From assembly GCA_949284175.1 (NCBI GenBank), contig CASDVE010000003.1, forward strand, positions 62,001 through 126,000: DNA of 64,000 bases, read 5' to 3'. The notes under the pieces are model-generated. The model made no database searches. It had not been told where the DNA came from and saw only the letters and a list, made by a program, of their open reading frames with translations. A program made the translations under genes and the position numbers. Below are positions 16,634 through 25,299 of the stretch, piece after piece. This stretch comes from an uncultured Eubacteriales bacterium (GTDB taxonomy: Bacteria > Bacillota > Clostridia > Lachnospirales > Lachnospiraceae). Within the stretch, counting starts at the first letter, position 1. Each line of letters starts with the position of its first letter.

Positions 16634-17047
16634 ATGTGTGATGAAAATAAGATAACAGAAAAACAGAAAGAAGAAATTTTAAATCAGTTTCGAAAACAAG
16701 GATTTCGCATTACAAAGCAGAGAAAACTGATTCTTGATATTTTATTAAATCATAGATTTGAATGTAAAAAGGCGATTTGTTATTATGTCCATCAAGCAGA
16801 TCCAACCGTTGGTAATGCTACTGTTTATCGTATGCTTCAGGTATTAGAACAAATGGGGGTGCTTTGTCCAGAAAATTCTTATATGGTTCATTTGAAAGAG
16901 AAAGAACAGGAAGAAAAGAAATGTATTGTTGTGATGAAGAGCAATAAAAAAATTATTCTTAGTCAGTCTGAATGGGAAGAGGCTGTGATTGAATCTTTGG
17001 AGAAAAAAGGATATTGTAATGAAGAGATTGAAAAGGTGATCATTTAA
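16634..17047 (+). CDS. Fur-family-like winged-helix regulator lacking metal sites
   Basis: A 137-aa protein. Residues about 12-75 form the Fur/PerR DNA-binding winged helix (FRKQGFRITKQRKLILDIL, then GNATVYRMLQVLEQMGVL). The C-terminal half (about 76-137) does not show the His-rich metal-binding signature or the CxxC pairs of Fur, Zur or PerR; it is short, Lys/Glu-rich and has only two cysteines. It may therefore bind DNA without metal control, or sense something else. ATG 16634 has AGGTGG 7 nt upstream and lies downstream of a clear promoter. Monocistronic. DNA-binding call good, ligand unknown. Confidence 0.75.
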   Translation: MCDENKITEKQKEEILNQFRKQGFRITKQRKLILDILLNHRFECKKAICYYVHQADPTVGNATVYRMLQVLEQMGVLCPENSYMVHLKEKEQEEKKCIVVMKSNKKIILSQSEWEEAVIESLEKKGYCNEEIEKVII

Positions 17048-17115
17048 TTTAAGGATGCCAAAATTGTTATCGATTCTTAAAAGTATAAAGTTGTAAAAGT
17101 TATTTTAATAATTTT

Positions 17116-17142
17116 TGCAACTTTTTTTTGATCTGCAACGTC
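17116..17142 (+). promoter_or_regulatory. ECF-type (SigV-like) promoter
   Basis: TGCAAC (17116-17121), 17 bp, CGTC (17139-17142) lie about 70 bp before the sigma gene. This matches the AAC/CGTC pattern of ECF sigma promoters and implies autoregulation. Confidence 0.7.
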
Positions 17143-17209
17143 TATATAGAGTAAAGTAATCAAAGAAGTAAAAAAAATAAGAAAGGGTAAGAAAAGAGAG
17201 AATGCGTAT

Positions 17210-17686
17210 ATGAAGAAAAAGGAAATTGAAACACAAGTATCAAATTACTTAATGGAACATTATGATAAGCTATATCGACTGGCATATAGCTATATGAAAA
17301 ATCAAGAAGATGCCATGGATGTTGTACAAGAGAGTGCGTATAAAGCAATACGCTCTTGTTCACAGATTCAAAAAGAAGGACAGATCGCCACATGGATCTA
17401 TCAAATTGTGATTCATACTTCCATTGACAGTATTCGAAAAAAGAAACATGAAGTTGTTGGAATGGAGGAATATCAAGAAGAGGGAAGAAAGGATCACTAT
17501 GAAGATGTGGATGTGATGAAAAGCCTTTCGATTCTTTCTGACGAGGAACGGAGCATTGTGATTCTTCGGTATTTTGAAGAATATAAGCTAAAAGAAATTG
17601 CTAATATTTTAAAAGAATCGGAAAATACAGTGAAATCAAAATTATATCGTGCCTTAAAAAAATTAAAAATAGAACTCGCAATATAG
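17210..17686 (+). CDS. sigV: ECF RNA polymerase sigma factor (SigV-like)
   Basis: A 158-aa sigma factor with region 2 (about 10-80, including YKAIRSCSQI and TWIYQIVIHTSID) and region 4 (about 105-155, DEERSIVILRYFEEYKLKEIA and a helix-turn-helix). Regions 1.1 and 3 are absent, as in ECF sigmas. It is followed after 14 nt by an RsiV-like anti-sigma factor and preceded by an ECF-type promoter. In Bacillus subtilis and Clostridioides difficile this pair responds to lysozyme by degradation of RsiV. The same trigger is likely here but is inferred from the partner gene. Confidence 0.85.
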   Translation: MKKKEIETQVSNYLMEHYDKLYRLAYSYMKNQEDAMDVVQESAYKAIRSCSQIQKEGQIATWIYQIVIHTSIDSIRKKKHEVVGMEEYQEEGRKDHYEDVDVMKSLSILSDEERSIVILRYFEEYKLKEIANILKESENTVKSKLYRALKKLKIELAI

Positions 17687-17700
17687 AATGGAGAGATTGT

Positions 17701-18624
17701 ATGAAAGAAAATAAAGAATTAGACCAAATGAAAAAAGAATATCAAAACATAGAAGTGCCAGAAGAGTTAAAAGGCAGGATGGAAGAAGCGATAAAAAAAG
17801 CAAAGATGGATAAGGAGAGAGAACGGTTTATGAAGAAACTTCCAAAACGAGCAGGATATGGAGTAGTAGCGGCTATGCTTGCTATCACAATTTTAGCCAA
17901 TAGCGGAGAACAGATTGCTTATGCCATGGAGAAAGTTCCTGTGCTTGGAGCGATTTCTGAAATTGTGACCTTTCGTGAGTATAAGCACAAAGATGGAACG
18001 ATGGAAGCCGATATTAAAACGCCAGAAATTAAGGGCGATAGTGATTCAGTAAAAAATTTGAACCAACAGATTCAAAAATATACGGATCAGATCAAAGAAA
18101 ATTATGAGAAAGATTTGAATCAAGTGTTAGAAAATTATGGTGATACGAAAAATGCCCATGAAAGCGTACAGACAGGTTATACCGTTATTTCTGATAATGA
18201 TACGATTTTGTCCCTTCAGATTCAAACAACTATCGCTATGGCTGGTAGCAATAGCTTTTCAAAATTTTATACATTGGATAAGAGGACAGGTCAGATCTTA
18301 GCATTACAAGATTTATTTAAAGACGGAGCGGATTATCAAAGAGTGATCAGCGAAAATATCATTTCTCAAATGAAAGAACAGATGAAACAAGATAAAACAA
18401 AATCTTATTTCTTATATGAAGATGATCCGGATGATCCATTGAACTTTAAAGAGATAAAAAAGGATCAAAATTTCTACATTGATAAAGAAGGAAACTTATA
18501 CATTGCTTTTGATAAATATGAAGTAGCACCGGGATATATGGGAGAATGTTACTTTAAGATTGAATTTGGTGTGATAAAGGATATTGTAAAAGATAATTCT
18601 GTTTTAAACGCCATAAGGCAATAA
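17701..18624 (+). CDS. rsiV: RsiV-like anti-sigma factor (DUF4163/DUF3298)
   Basis: A 307-aa membrane protein. The cytoplasmic N-terminus (about 1-50) should bind the sigma factor, one helix spans the membrane (about 51-67), and the extracellular part resembles DUF4163 plus DUF3298 (about 95-300), the lysozyme-binding fold of RsiV. AYAM after the helix (about 73-76) is a possible signal-peptidase site, as required for regulated proteolysis in this family. Translationally close to sigV (14 nt gap, RBS GGAGAG). No obvious output gene such as an O-acetyltransferase is adjacent. Family call firm; lysozyme response inferred. Confidence 0.82.
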   Translation: MKENKELDQMKKEYQNIEVPEELKGRMEEAIKKAKMDKERERFMKKLPKRAGYGVVAAMLAITILANSGEQIAYAMEKVPVLGAISEIVTFREYKHKDGTMEADIKTPEIKGDSDSVKNLNQQIQKYTDQIKENYEKDLNQVLENYGDTKNAHESVQTGYTVISDNDTILSLQIQTTIAMAGSNSFSKFYTLDKRTGQILALQDLFKDGADYQRVISENIISQMKEQMKQDKTKSYFLYEDDPDDPLNFKEIKKDQNFYIDKEGNLYIAFDKYEVAPGYMGECYFKIEFGVIKDIVKDNSVLNAIRQ

Positions 18625-18665
18625 AAAAGCACTACGTGCCAACAATATATTTCCATAATTTTTAC

Positions 18666-18693
18666 TTGCATAATAAAAAGAAACTGATATAAT
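18666..18693 (+). promoter_or_regulatory. Promoter of the aminotransferase gene
   Basis: TTGCAT (18666-18671), 16 bp, TATAAT (18688-18693). Predicted transcription start is near 18700, just ahead of a long inverted repeat. Confidence 0.65.
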
Positions 18694-18706
18694 TAATTTA
18701 ATAAAT

Positions 18707-18763
18707 TATCACACTATCTTAATAAAGCAAACGCTTTTAGAATTCATACTAGATAGTGTGATA
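18707..18763 (+). promoter_or_regulatory. 13-bp perfect inverted repeat with nested hairpin in the 5' leader
   Basis: TATCACACTATCT (18707-18719) and AGATAGTGTGATA (18751-18763) are perfect complements. Inside the 31-nt loop, AAAGC/GCTTT can form a second stem. At about +7 of the mRNA it could be an operator, a 5' stabilising hairpin or a structured leader. There is no T-run, so it is not a terminator. Confidence 0.6.
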
Positions 18764-18826
18764 GAGAAAAGCCCATAAAGATGTGTATATAGTTGTTAGA
18801 AAGATTTTGTGGAAAGAGGGAGAAGA

Positions 18827-19888
18827 ATGCAAGTGAAGGAATGGAAGAAAAATATTAGAACCGTAGTTCCATATATTCCAGGGGAACAACCAAAAGAAGA
18901 AAATGTGATAAAGTTAAATACCAATGAGAATCCGTATCCACCATCCAAAAAAGTGATGGATAAGTTAAAAGAGATTGAGAATTTAAGATTGTATCCTGAT
19001 CCAAGTGCCAAACTTTTAGTAGACGAAATTGCCAAACATTTTCATGTCAATTCCAACCAAGTCTTTGTAGGGGTTGGTTCAGACGATGTGCTTGCTATGG
19101 CATTTCTTACATTTTTTAACGGAAAGAACCCAATTTTTTTCCCAGATATCACCTATTCTTTTTATGATGTTTGGGCGGAGTTATTTCGGATTCCTTATGA
19201 AAAGCAGGCATTGGATTCTGAGTTTCGCATAAAGAAAGAAGACTATTATAAAGAAAATGGTGGTATTATTTTTCCAAATCCCAATGCACCAACGGGGATA
19301 GGAGAATCGTTAGTGTTTATAGAGGATATTGTAAAGCATAACCAAGATTCTGTTGTGATTATTGATGAAGCCTATGTGGATTTTGGTGGAGAAAGTGCCA
19401 TTTCTCTTGTGGAACAATATGAGAACCTATTAGTTGTTCAAACGTTTTCCAAATCTCGTTCTATGGCTGGTATGAGAATTGGATATGCCATTGGTTCAGA
19501 AACGCTGATTCAAGCCATGCAGAATGTAAAGTATTCATTTAATTCCTATACGATGAATCAACCATCCATTTCTCTTGGGGTAGAATCTCTGAAAGATCAA
19601 ACATATTTTGAAGAAACAGTAAAGAAAATTATCAATACGAGAGAGTGGTTTGGAGAAGAGCTAAAAAAACTTGGATTTGAATTTCCAAACTCAAAAACAA
19701 ACTTCTTATTTGTCACCCACCCAATCTATTCGGCAAAAGATATGTATGAAAAAGCGAGAAAAGAAAGGATTTATGTGCGGTATTTTGAAAAGCCTCGTAT
19801 TGATAATTATTTGAGGATCACCATTGGAACAGAAGAAGAGATGAAAGCTCTTCTTACCTTTTTTAAAAAATATATGGAAATACGATGA
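18827..19888 (+). CDS. hisC: Histidinol-phosphate aminotransferase family enzyme
   Basis: A 353-aa fold-type I PLP enzyme. It shows LNTNENPYPPS (about 29-39), the PNPNAPTG motif and the Schiff-base lysine K209 in TFSKSRSMAGMRIGYA. HisC converts imidazole-acetol phosphate and glutamate to histidinol phosphate; close relatives act on aromatic or other amino acids. No other his gene is present, so the substrate is uncertain. ATG 18827 has GAGGGAG upstream and is preferred to an in-frame start at 18809. A long leader with a strong inverted repeat precedes it. Confidence 0.82.
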   Translation: MQVKEWKKNIRTVVPYIPGEQPKEENVIKLNTNENPYPPSKKVMDKLKEIENLRLYPDPSAKLLVDEIAKHFHVNSNQVFVGVGSDDVLAMAFLTFFNGKNPIFFPDITYSFYDVWAELFRIPYEKQALDSEFRIKKEDYYKENGGIIFPNPNAPTGIGESLVFIEDIVKHNQDSVVIIDEAYVDFGGESAISLVEQYENLLVVQTFSKSRSMAGMRIGYAIGSETLIQAMQNVKYSFNSYTMNQPSISLGVESLKDQTYFEETVKKIINTREWFGEELKKLGFEFPNSKTNFLFVTHPIYSAKDMYEKARKERIYVRYFEKPRIDNYLRITIGTEEEMKALLTFFKKYMEIR

Positions 19889-19998
19889 TAAAAAATTATA
19901 TTTAATGTTAAAATAATTGAAAATTGATATGGTGTATGATATGATACATAAAAGATGGAAAGAATGAGGGGGAATGAGAGAAGGCAGAAAGGTCGTAT

Positions 19999-20859
19999 AT
20001 GGGAGAACAACAATTTTATGATTTTGTGAAAGAACAGATCAAAGAATATATAGGGGAAGAGGATGTTACATCAAGAATAGAAACAATATATAAAAATAAT
20101 AATCAAAGTTTTCAAGTTCTTATCATACGAAGAAGACAAGAAGCAATAAGCCCTATTATTTATCTAAAAGAATTTTATGAAAAGTATGAATCGGGCGAAA
20201 AGATAGAAGACATTTTGTGTGAGATAGCGATGGTTTTTAAGGAAGCAAGAGAAGAAGTGGACGGAAAGGATATTTCAGTTCTTGCGTTTGAGCAGTGGAA
20301 AGATAAACTGTTTTTTCGTCTTATCAATATGGAACTCAATGATACTTTATGGGAAATGACGCCATTTATCCCCTGGCATGATTTAGCTCTTACCGTTCGT
20401 TTGTTAGTTCATGAATCGGATGGAGGAATTTCTTCTATTTTAGTGACAAAGAAAGAATTGGAGATGTGGGGAGTCACATGGGAAGAAGTTGTGGCACTGG
20501 CAAAGGAAAATACAAAGCGGTTATTTCCAGCAAAAATTATGAAAATATTAAACGACAAGCCAATCTATCTGTTGACCAATGAAAGTGAGTTAAATGGTGC
20601 AACTGCGATTTGTTATCCAAAGGTTTTAGAAGATCTAGGAAAAAGTCTTCAGACAAGTTTTTATGTCTTGCCAAGCAGTATTCATGAAATGCTTTTGTTA
20701 CCAGATGATGGACAACAAGATATAGGCAAGTTACGGAACTTGATCAAGAATGCCAATAACACTGTGGTTCGAGAAGAGGAGATTCTCTCTTATCAACTTT
20801 ATTACTGGGAAAAAAGTACGGGAAGAATGAAAATTGTAAAAAAAGATTCAGAATTTTGA
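19999..20859 (+). CDS. DUF5688 family protein
   Basis: A 286-aa soluble protein that I recognise as the DUF5688 family, common in Lachnospiraceae and often present in several copies per genome. Landmarks are FVPPIIYL-like PIIYLKEFYEKYESG (about 54-68), SGGISSILVTKKELEMW-like (about 140-155) and YLLTNESELNGATAICYP (about 191-208). No catalytic motif, signal peptide or membrane helix is seen. It stands between the aminotransferase and the AI-2E family gene with its own RBS (GAAAGG). Function unknown. Confidence 0.75.
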   Translation: MGEQQFYDFVKEQIKEYIGEEDVTSRIETIYKNNNQSFQVLIIRRRQEAISPIIYLKEFYEKYESGEKIEDILCEIAMVFKEAREEVDGKDISVLAFEQWKDKLFFRLINMELNDTLWEMTPFIPWHDLALTVRLLVHESDGGISSILVTKKELEMWGVTWEEVVALAKENTKRLFPAKIMKILNDKPIYLLTNESELNGATAICYPKVLEDLGKSLQTSFYVLPSSIHEMLLLPDDGQQDIGKLRNLIKNANNTVVREEEILSYQLYYWEKSTGRMKIVKKDSEF

Positions 20860-20932
20860 TCGGATAAATGCCTTGTATCTGCATAGTGAACTGATTATAA
20901 TAATACTATCATAAAAGATAGAAGGTGAAACA

Positions 20933-22054
20933 GTGAAGAGATGGGAAGTATATCTGGAGTTAATCATAGAGTTTCTTGTTGCAGGTCTATTTTTCTTTGG
21001 AATTATCTTTGTTATGCCAAAGATATTAGGATTTCTTTGGCCTTTTGTAGCAGGGTGGATTGTATCTGTTTTGGCAAATCCTCTTCGTAATTTCCTTGAG
21101 AAGAAGATAAAAGTTCCAAAGAAATTTGGATCTGCTTTGATCATTATTATCGCCCTTGTTATTATTATAGGCGTTCTCTATTTTTTGACCGGTCAGCTTG
21201 TGGAACAGGTGAAGAGTCTTGTGCAAGAGATGCCAAGAATTTTGGATGAAATTAAAATCCAGTTACAACAAGTGAATCAATGGATAGAAGTTCATTTACA
21301 AAGATTTGGTGTGACTCCAAGCGTATTAAAAAAAGGAGAAGAGCTGTATCAAACGATAATGGATGCGTTAACAAGCTGGGGCAAGGAACTTGGAGGCAAT
21401 AGCATTCAATATGCAGGGGGAGTGGCAAAAGGTGTCACCAATGGTTTGATTGGTTCTGTTGTCATGATTTTAAGTGCATATTTTTTCTTGGTACAAAGAG
21501 AGGAGATCTTTTTATTCTATAAGCGATATGCACCAAAATCGTTACAAGATAAGATTGCATTGATAAAAACTCACGTATTTTTAGCGGTTGGTGGCTATGT
21601 AAAGGCTCAAATAAAAATTATGGGAATTATTTTTGTCATTTTATTTATTGGGCTTTGGATAGAAGGAGAGTCGTATGCCTTCCTACTCGCCATTATTATT
21701 AGTATTTGGGATGTGCTTCCATTTTTGGGGACAGGTATGATTCTGATACCATGGGCTATTTTTAAATTTTTGGATCAGCAGTTTCAAGCAGGGATTATTT
21801 TTATCGGTTTGTATCTCATCTGCTTATTGGCAAGACAGCTATTGCAACCAAAAATTATTGGAGATAGCATCGGATTAAAGCCTCTTCCAACCTTATTTTT
21901 AATCTATGTTGGTTTGAAGTTGGGTGGTTTTGCTGGATTTATTTTTGCTACGATATTAGGAATTGTATTTCAAAACTTTTATAAACTTGGATTTTTTGAT
22001 CCGTGGATTGCCCGCATAAAAAAACGAATTGAGCTGTTAAAAAAGATCCAATAG
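20933..22054 (+). CDS. AI-2E family transporter (PerM-like)
   Basis: A 373-aa integral membrane protein of the AI-2E transporter/PerM superfamily. It has N-terminal helices, a long amphipathic mid-segment (about 90-150), and C-terminal helices containing WDVLPFLGTGMILIPWAIF (about 262-280), the family signature region. The family includes TqsA-type autoinducer exporters and Na+/H+ antiporters, so the cargo cannot be told. The start is GTG with AAGGTG 6 nt upstream. No neighbour suggests a specific role. Confidence 0.85.
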   Translation: MKRWEVYLELIIEFLVAGLFFFGIIFVMPKILGFLWPFVAGWIVSVLANPLRNFLEKKIKVPKKFGSALIIIIALVIIIGVLYFLTGQLVEQVKSLVQEMPRILDEIKIQLQQVNQWIEVHLQRFGVTPSVLKKGEELYQTIMDALTSWGKELGGNSIQYAGGVAKGVTNGLIGSVVMILSAYFFLVQREEIFLFYKRYAPKSLQDKIALIKTHVFLAVGGYVKAQIKIMGIIFVILFIGLWIEGESYAFLLAIIISIWDVLPFLGTGMILIPWAIFKFLDQQFQAGIIFIGLYLICLLARQLLQPKIIGDSIGLKPLPTLFLIYVGLKLGGFAGFIFATILGIVFQNFYKLGFFDPWIARIKKRIELLKKIQ

Positions 22055-22127
22055 TAGGAAATACGCATATTTAAAACAAGCTTTTCATATATTGCAAGGA
22101 AGATATAAAAAAGGAGTGGCATCATTT

Positions 22128-22370
22128 GTGCAGTATGGAAAAGTAAAAGAATATAGTATAGAACGTGGATTCGGATTTTTAGAAGATGAGATGAATAATG
22201 AAATCTTTGTTCATGTAACAGGACTTGCTCTGGAAGAAGGAGAGCAACTTTTAGAAGGGCAAGCAGTTACCTATGAAATCGCCGTAGGTGCTAAAGGGCC
22301 TCAAGCCATTCATGTAAAAATCCAAAAAGACGAGATTCCCAAAAAAGAAAAGGAAGATAAAATCATTTGA
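22128..22370 (+). CDS. Cold-shock-domain nucleic-acid-binding protein
   Basis: An 80-aa protein beginning (M)QYGKVKEYSIERGFGFLED, the first strands of a cold-shock domain (usual GKVKWFN..KGFGFI). It has a single RNP1-like GFGFL and an FVHVT segment matching RNP2 (usual VFVH). The aromatic Trp of strand 1 is replaced by Tyr. The C-terminus is a charged tail. GTG at 22128 lies 11 nt after AAGGAG and is preferred over a TTG at 22092. Probably an RNA chaperone. Confidence 0.75.
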   Translation: MQYGKVKEYSIERGFGFLEDEMNNEIFVHVTGLALEEGEQLLEGQAVTYEIAVGAKGPQAIHVKIQKDEIPKKEKEDKII

Positions 22371-22381
22371 TAAAAAACAAG

Positions 22382-22425
22382 AAAAAGGGAAGCAGGCAAA
22401 ATGAATTGTCCTGTTTCCCTTTTTG
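22382..22425 (+). terminator. Terminator between the CSD gene and DUF4250
   Basis: AAAAAGGGAAgCAGG and CCTGtTTCCCTTTTT form the stem. The flanking A- and T-runs suggest it serves both convergent genes. Confidence 0.85.
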
Positions 22426-22442
22426 TGTTTGGGTGGAAGGCA

Positions 22443-22631
22443 TTATATGAATTTATTGAGTTTTTCATTGTATTCATAACTAAGTGTACCAAGAATGAGT
22501 TTTAAGTCGTTTTCTTCTAATTCCATATCATCACATAATTCCTCTAAAGAAGAATATTGATCCCTTAGTTTTGTATTAATAAAACTTAAAAGGATGGCTG
22601 GATCTCTTGGAATTGCTTCTTTTCTTAACAT
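22443..22631 (-). CDS. DUF4250 domain-containing protein
   Basis: A 62-aa protein with the pattern PRDPAILLSFINTKLRDQY, then LCDDMELEENDLKLIL and a Tyr-rich end, which I recognise as DUF4250, a small helical family of Firmicutes. The start is ATG with GAAAGGA upstream on the minus strand. Convergent with the cold-shock-domain gene. Function unknown. Confidence 0.75.
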   Translation of the reverse strand: MLRKEAIPRDPAILLSFINTKLRDQYSSLEELCDDMELEENDLKLILGTLSYEYNEKLNKFI

Positions 22632-22841
22632 AGTATTTTGTTCCTTTCTTATTATCTATACTCCTTGTTAACACGATTGTTCCATTTTATCATAAATAGA
22701 TAAGAAATAGCTATATAGATTTCGTTCAAATAATCATGGACAGGGAAAAAGATGAGTCTATGCCAAAAACAGATGTGACATAGAAGATTTTTTTTCAATA
22801 TGGTAAGATAACAATAGTGAATAAGGAAAGTGAGAAAAGCG

Positions 22842-25220
22842 ATGATTACAGTAAACGATCGTACAATCAAGGTATCCGTTCGAAATTTCGTAGAGTTTTT
22901 ATTGCGTTCAGGAGATATTGATAATCGAAGAGGTGGAACGGAAAAGGATGCTATGCAAGCAGGAACAAGAATCCATCGAAAAATACAACGTCAAATGGGA
23001 AGCAACTATGAAGCCGAAGTATCCATGAAATATGAGATAGAACAAGATGGATTTTTCTTTTGTTTGGAGGGACGAGCAGATGGGATACAAGTGGATGAAG
23101 AAAAGAATAGTGTGTTAATTGATGAAATAAAAGGCGTGTATCGTAGTTTAGATACAATAATAGAACCTATTTTTGTTCATCAAGCACAAGCCATGTGTTA
23201 TGGGCATATATATTGCCAGCAAAATCAAGTGAAAGAAATTACCATTCAATTGACATACTGTAACTTAGAATCAGAAGAGATCAAACGATTTCAAACTGTA
23301 TTTGGGGCAAAAGAATTAGAAGAGTGGTTTTTAGGTCTTTTAAAAGAATATCTTTTATGGGGAAGACTTGTAACAGAGGCAAGAAAAAGGAGAAATGATT
23401 CCATTTCGCCGTTACAATTTCCATTTCCCTATCGAAAAGGACAGCGGGATATGGCAGTTTCTGTGTATAAGACCATAAGACGCAATAAGAAATTATTTAT
23501 ACAAGCACCAACCGGTGTTGGAAAAACCATGTCCACCCTATTTCCATCCATAAAGGCAATGGGAGAAGGGTTGGCAGAAAAGATTTTTTATGTAACAGCA
23601 AAGACCATTACAAGAACCGTTGCTCATCAAAGCATTGAGATTTTAAAAGAAAAAGGGGTAAAACTTTTGGTTGTTGTGCTCACTGCAAAGGAAAAAATTT
23701 GCCCTATGGAGGAAGTGAATTGCAATCCTATGGATTGTCCTTATGCAAGAGGACATTTTAATCGCATCAATGAAGCACTTTATCAGATGCTATCAGAAGA
23801 AACGGATATTGGAAGAGAAAATTTGCTTTTGTATGGAGATCGATTTTTGGTTTGTCCCTTTGAATTAGGGCTTGATGCTAGCAGTTTTGCTGATGTTGTC
23901 ATCGGGGATTATAACTATGTCTTTGATCCCAATGCACATTTAAGGCGATTTTTTAGTGAGAGAGGCAATGGAGATTACCTATTTTTAATTGATGAGGCAC
24001 ACAATCTGGTGGAGCGAGCTAGAGGGATGTATAGTGCTATCTTATATCGGGAGGAGTTCTTTTTTGTCAAATCTTTTATAAAGAAAACGTATAAAAAAGT
24101 ACATCGTTTGCTAAACCGATGTATCAACACGATGGATTTATGGGAGGAAGAGTGGAAACATAATCGACAAAACCCCCATGGGATCTTGAGCAACCTCGGA
24201 TCATTTTATGAAAATGTTCTTCGTTTATTTGGAGAAATGGAACTGGTACTAGAGGAAGAAGTGGATAGTAGTCAGCGGAAAGAGATTGTAAACTTTTATT
24301 TGAATCTTAGACATTTTTTAAATATTCATGAGTTATTGGATTCTTCTTATGAAATCTATACGGGGTATGAAGAAGAGAAAAGGTTCTTTGTCAAACTGTT
24401 TTGTATTACACCCGCCAACAATTTAAAACAATATTTGGATAAGGGGATCAGTACCATTTTCTTTTCTGCCACCATGTTGCCCATTCAATATTACCGAGAA
24501 ATGTTATCAAACGAAGAGGAGGATTATGCAATCTATATTCCTTCTCCTTTTGATCAAGAAAATAAATTGTTGGCGGTGGGATATGATGTGACGAGCCGAT
24601 ATACAAGGAGAAGTTATGAGGAATATGAGAAGATTATTTGGTATTTGGATCAGATCATGGATAGCAAAAAAGGCAATTATATGGTGTTTTTTCCATCCTA
24701 TCAATACATGGAACACGTATATGAAATTGCTATGGAAAGAGGGCTGTTTTATAAAGCAAGAATCCTATTACAACAAGGGGAGATGACAGAGGCACAAAAG
24801 GAAGAGTTTTTAAAGGAATTTGACAAAGAAGAGAAGAAGTCATTGCTGGCATTTTGTGTGCTTGGAGGCATTTTTTCAGAAGGGATTGATTTGACAAATG
24901 AGAGATTAATTGGAGCGGTCATTGTTGGGACAGGCATTCCAAAAGTATGCCAAGAGCGAGAATTATTAAAGGAACATTATGATGAACAAGGATACAATGG
25001 ATTTGACTATGCCTATCGGTATCCTGCCATGAACAAAGTGTTGCAATCCGCAGGGCGAGTAATCCGAACCCCACAGGATAAAGGGGTGATTCTTCTCCTT
25101 GATGATCGATTTTTACAGACCAAGTATCAAGAGTTATTTCCAAGAGAATGGGATTTGTATTATAAAGTGACCGTGCATACAGTAAAAGGATGTTTCGAGG
25201 AATTTTGGAAGAAATCATGA
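22842..25220 (+). CDS. XPD/DinG-type Fe-S helicase with N-terminal PD-(D/E)XK-like domain
   Basis: A 792-aa DNA helicase. The N-terminal 170 residues resemble a RecB/Cas4-like nuclease fold: EGRADGIQVDE followed by VLIDEIKG supplies the expected D..ExK acidic set. Walker A is QAPTGVGKT, and the DEAH box is IDEAHN. Four cysteines between motifs Ia and II (CPMEEVNC, DCPYA and the later VCPFE) match the 4Fe-4S domain of XPD and DinG. The C-terminal motif VI is QSAGRVIRT. It probably acts in DNA repair on 5' overhangs. ATG 22842 follows AAGGAAAG. Monocistronic. Helicase call firm; nuclease activity inferred. Confidence 0.88.
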   Translation: MITVNDRTIKVSVRNFVEFLLRSGDIDNRRGGTEKDAMQAGTRIHRKIQRQMGSNYEAEVSMKYEIEQDGFFFCLEGRADGIQVDEEKNSVLIDEIKGVYRSLDTIIEPIFVHQAQAMCYGHIYCQQNQVKEITIQLTYCNLESEEIKRFQTVFGAKELEEWFLGLLKEYLLWGRLVTEARKRRNDSISPLQFPFPYRKGQRDMAVSVYKTIRRNKKLFIQAPTGVGKTMSTLFPSIKAMGEGLAEKIFYVTAKTITRTVAHQSIEILKEKGVKLLVVVLTAKEKICPMEEVNCNPMDCPYARGHFNRINEALYQMLSEETDIGRENLLLYGDRFLVCPFELGLDASSFADVVIGDYNYVFDPNAHLRRFFSERGNGDYLFLIDEAHNLVERARGMYSAILYREEFFFVKSFIKKTYKKVHRLLNRCINTMDLWEEEWKHNRQNPHGILSNLGSFYENVLRLFGEMELVLEEEVDSSQRKEIVNFYLNLRHFLNIHELLDSSYEIYTGYEEEKRFFVKLFCITPANNLKQYLDKGISTIFFSATMLPIQYYREMLSNEEEDYAIYIPSPFDQENKLLAVGYDVTSRYTRRSYEEYEKIIWYLDQIMDSKKGNYMVFFPSYQYMEHVYEIAMERGLFYKARILLQQGEMTEAQKEEFLKEFDKEEKKSLLAFCVLGGIFSEGIDLTNERLIGAVIVGTGIPKVCQERELLKEHYDEQGYNGFDYAYRYPAMNKVLQSAGRVIRTPQDKGVILLLDDRFLQTKYQELFPREWDLYYKVTVHTVKGCFEEFWKKS

Positions 25221-25249
25221 AGTTGTTATGAAATTGATGGACTTACCAG

Positions 25250-25278
25250 TTGACAAGGAAGTTTTTTTATAATAAACT
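25250..25278 (+). promoter_or_regulatory. Promoter of the ileS T-box transcript
   Basis: Perfect TTGACA (25250-25255), 17 bp, TAAACT (25273-25278). Confidence 0.5.
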
Positions 25279-25299
25279 AAAAAATGATAAAACTTCATA

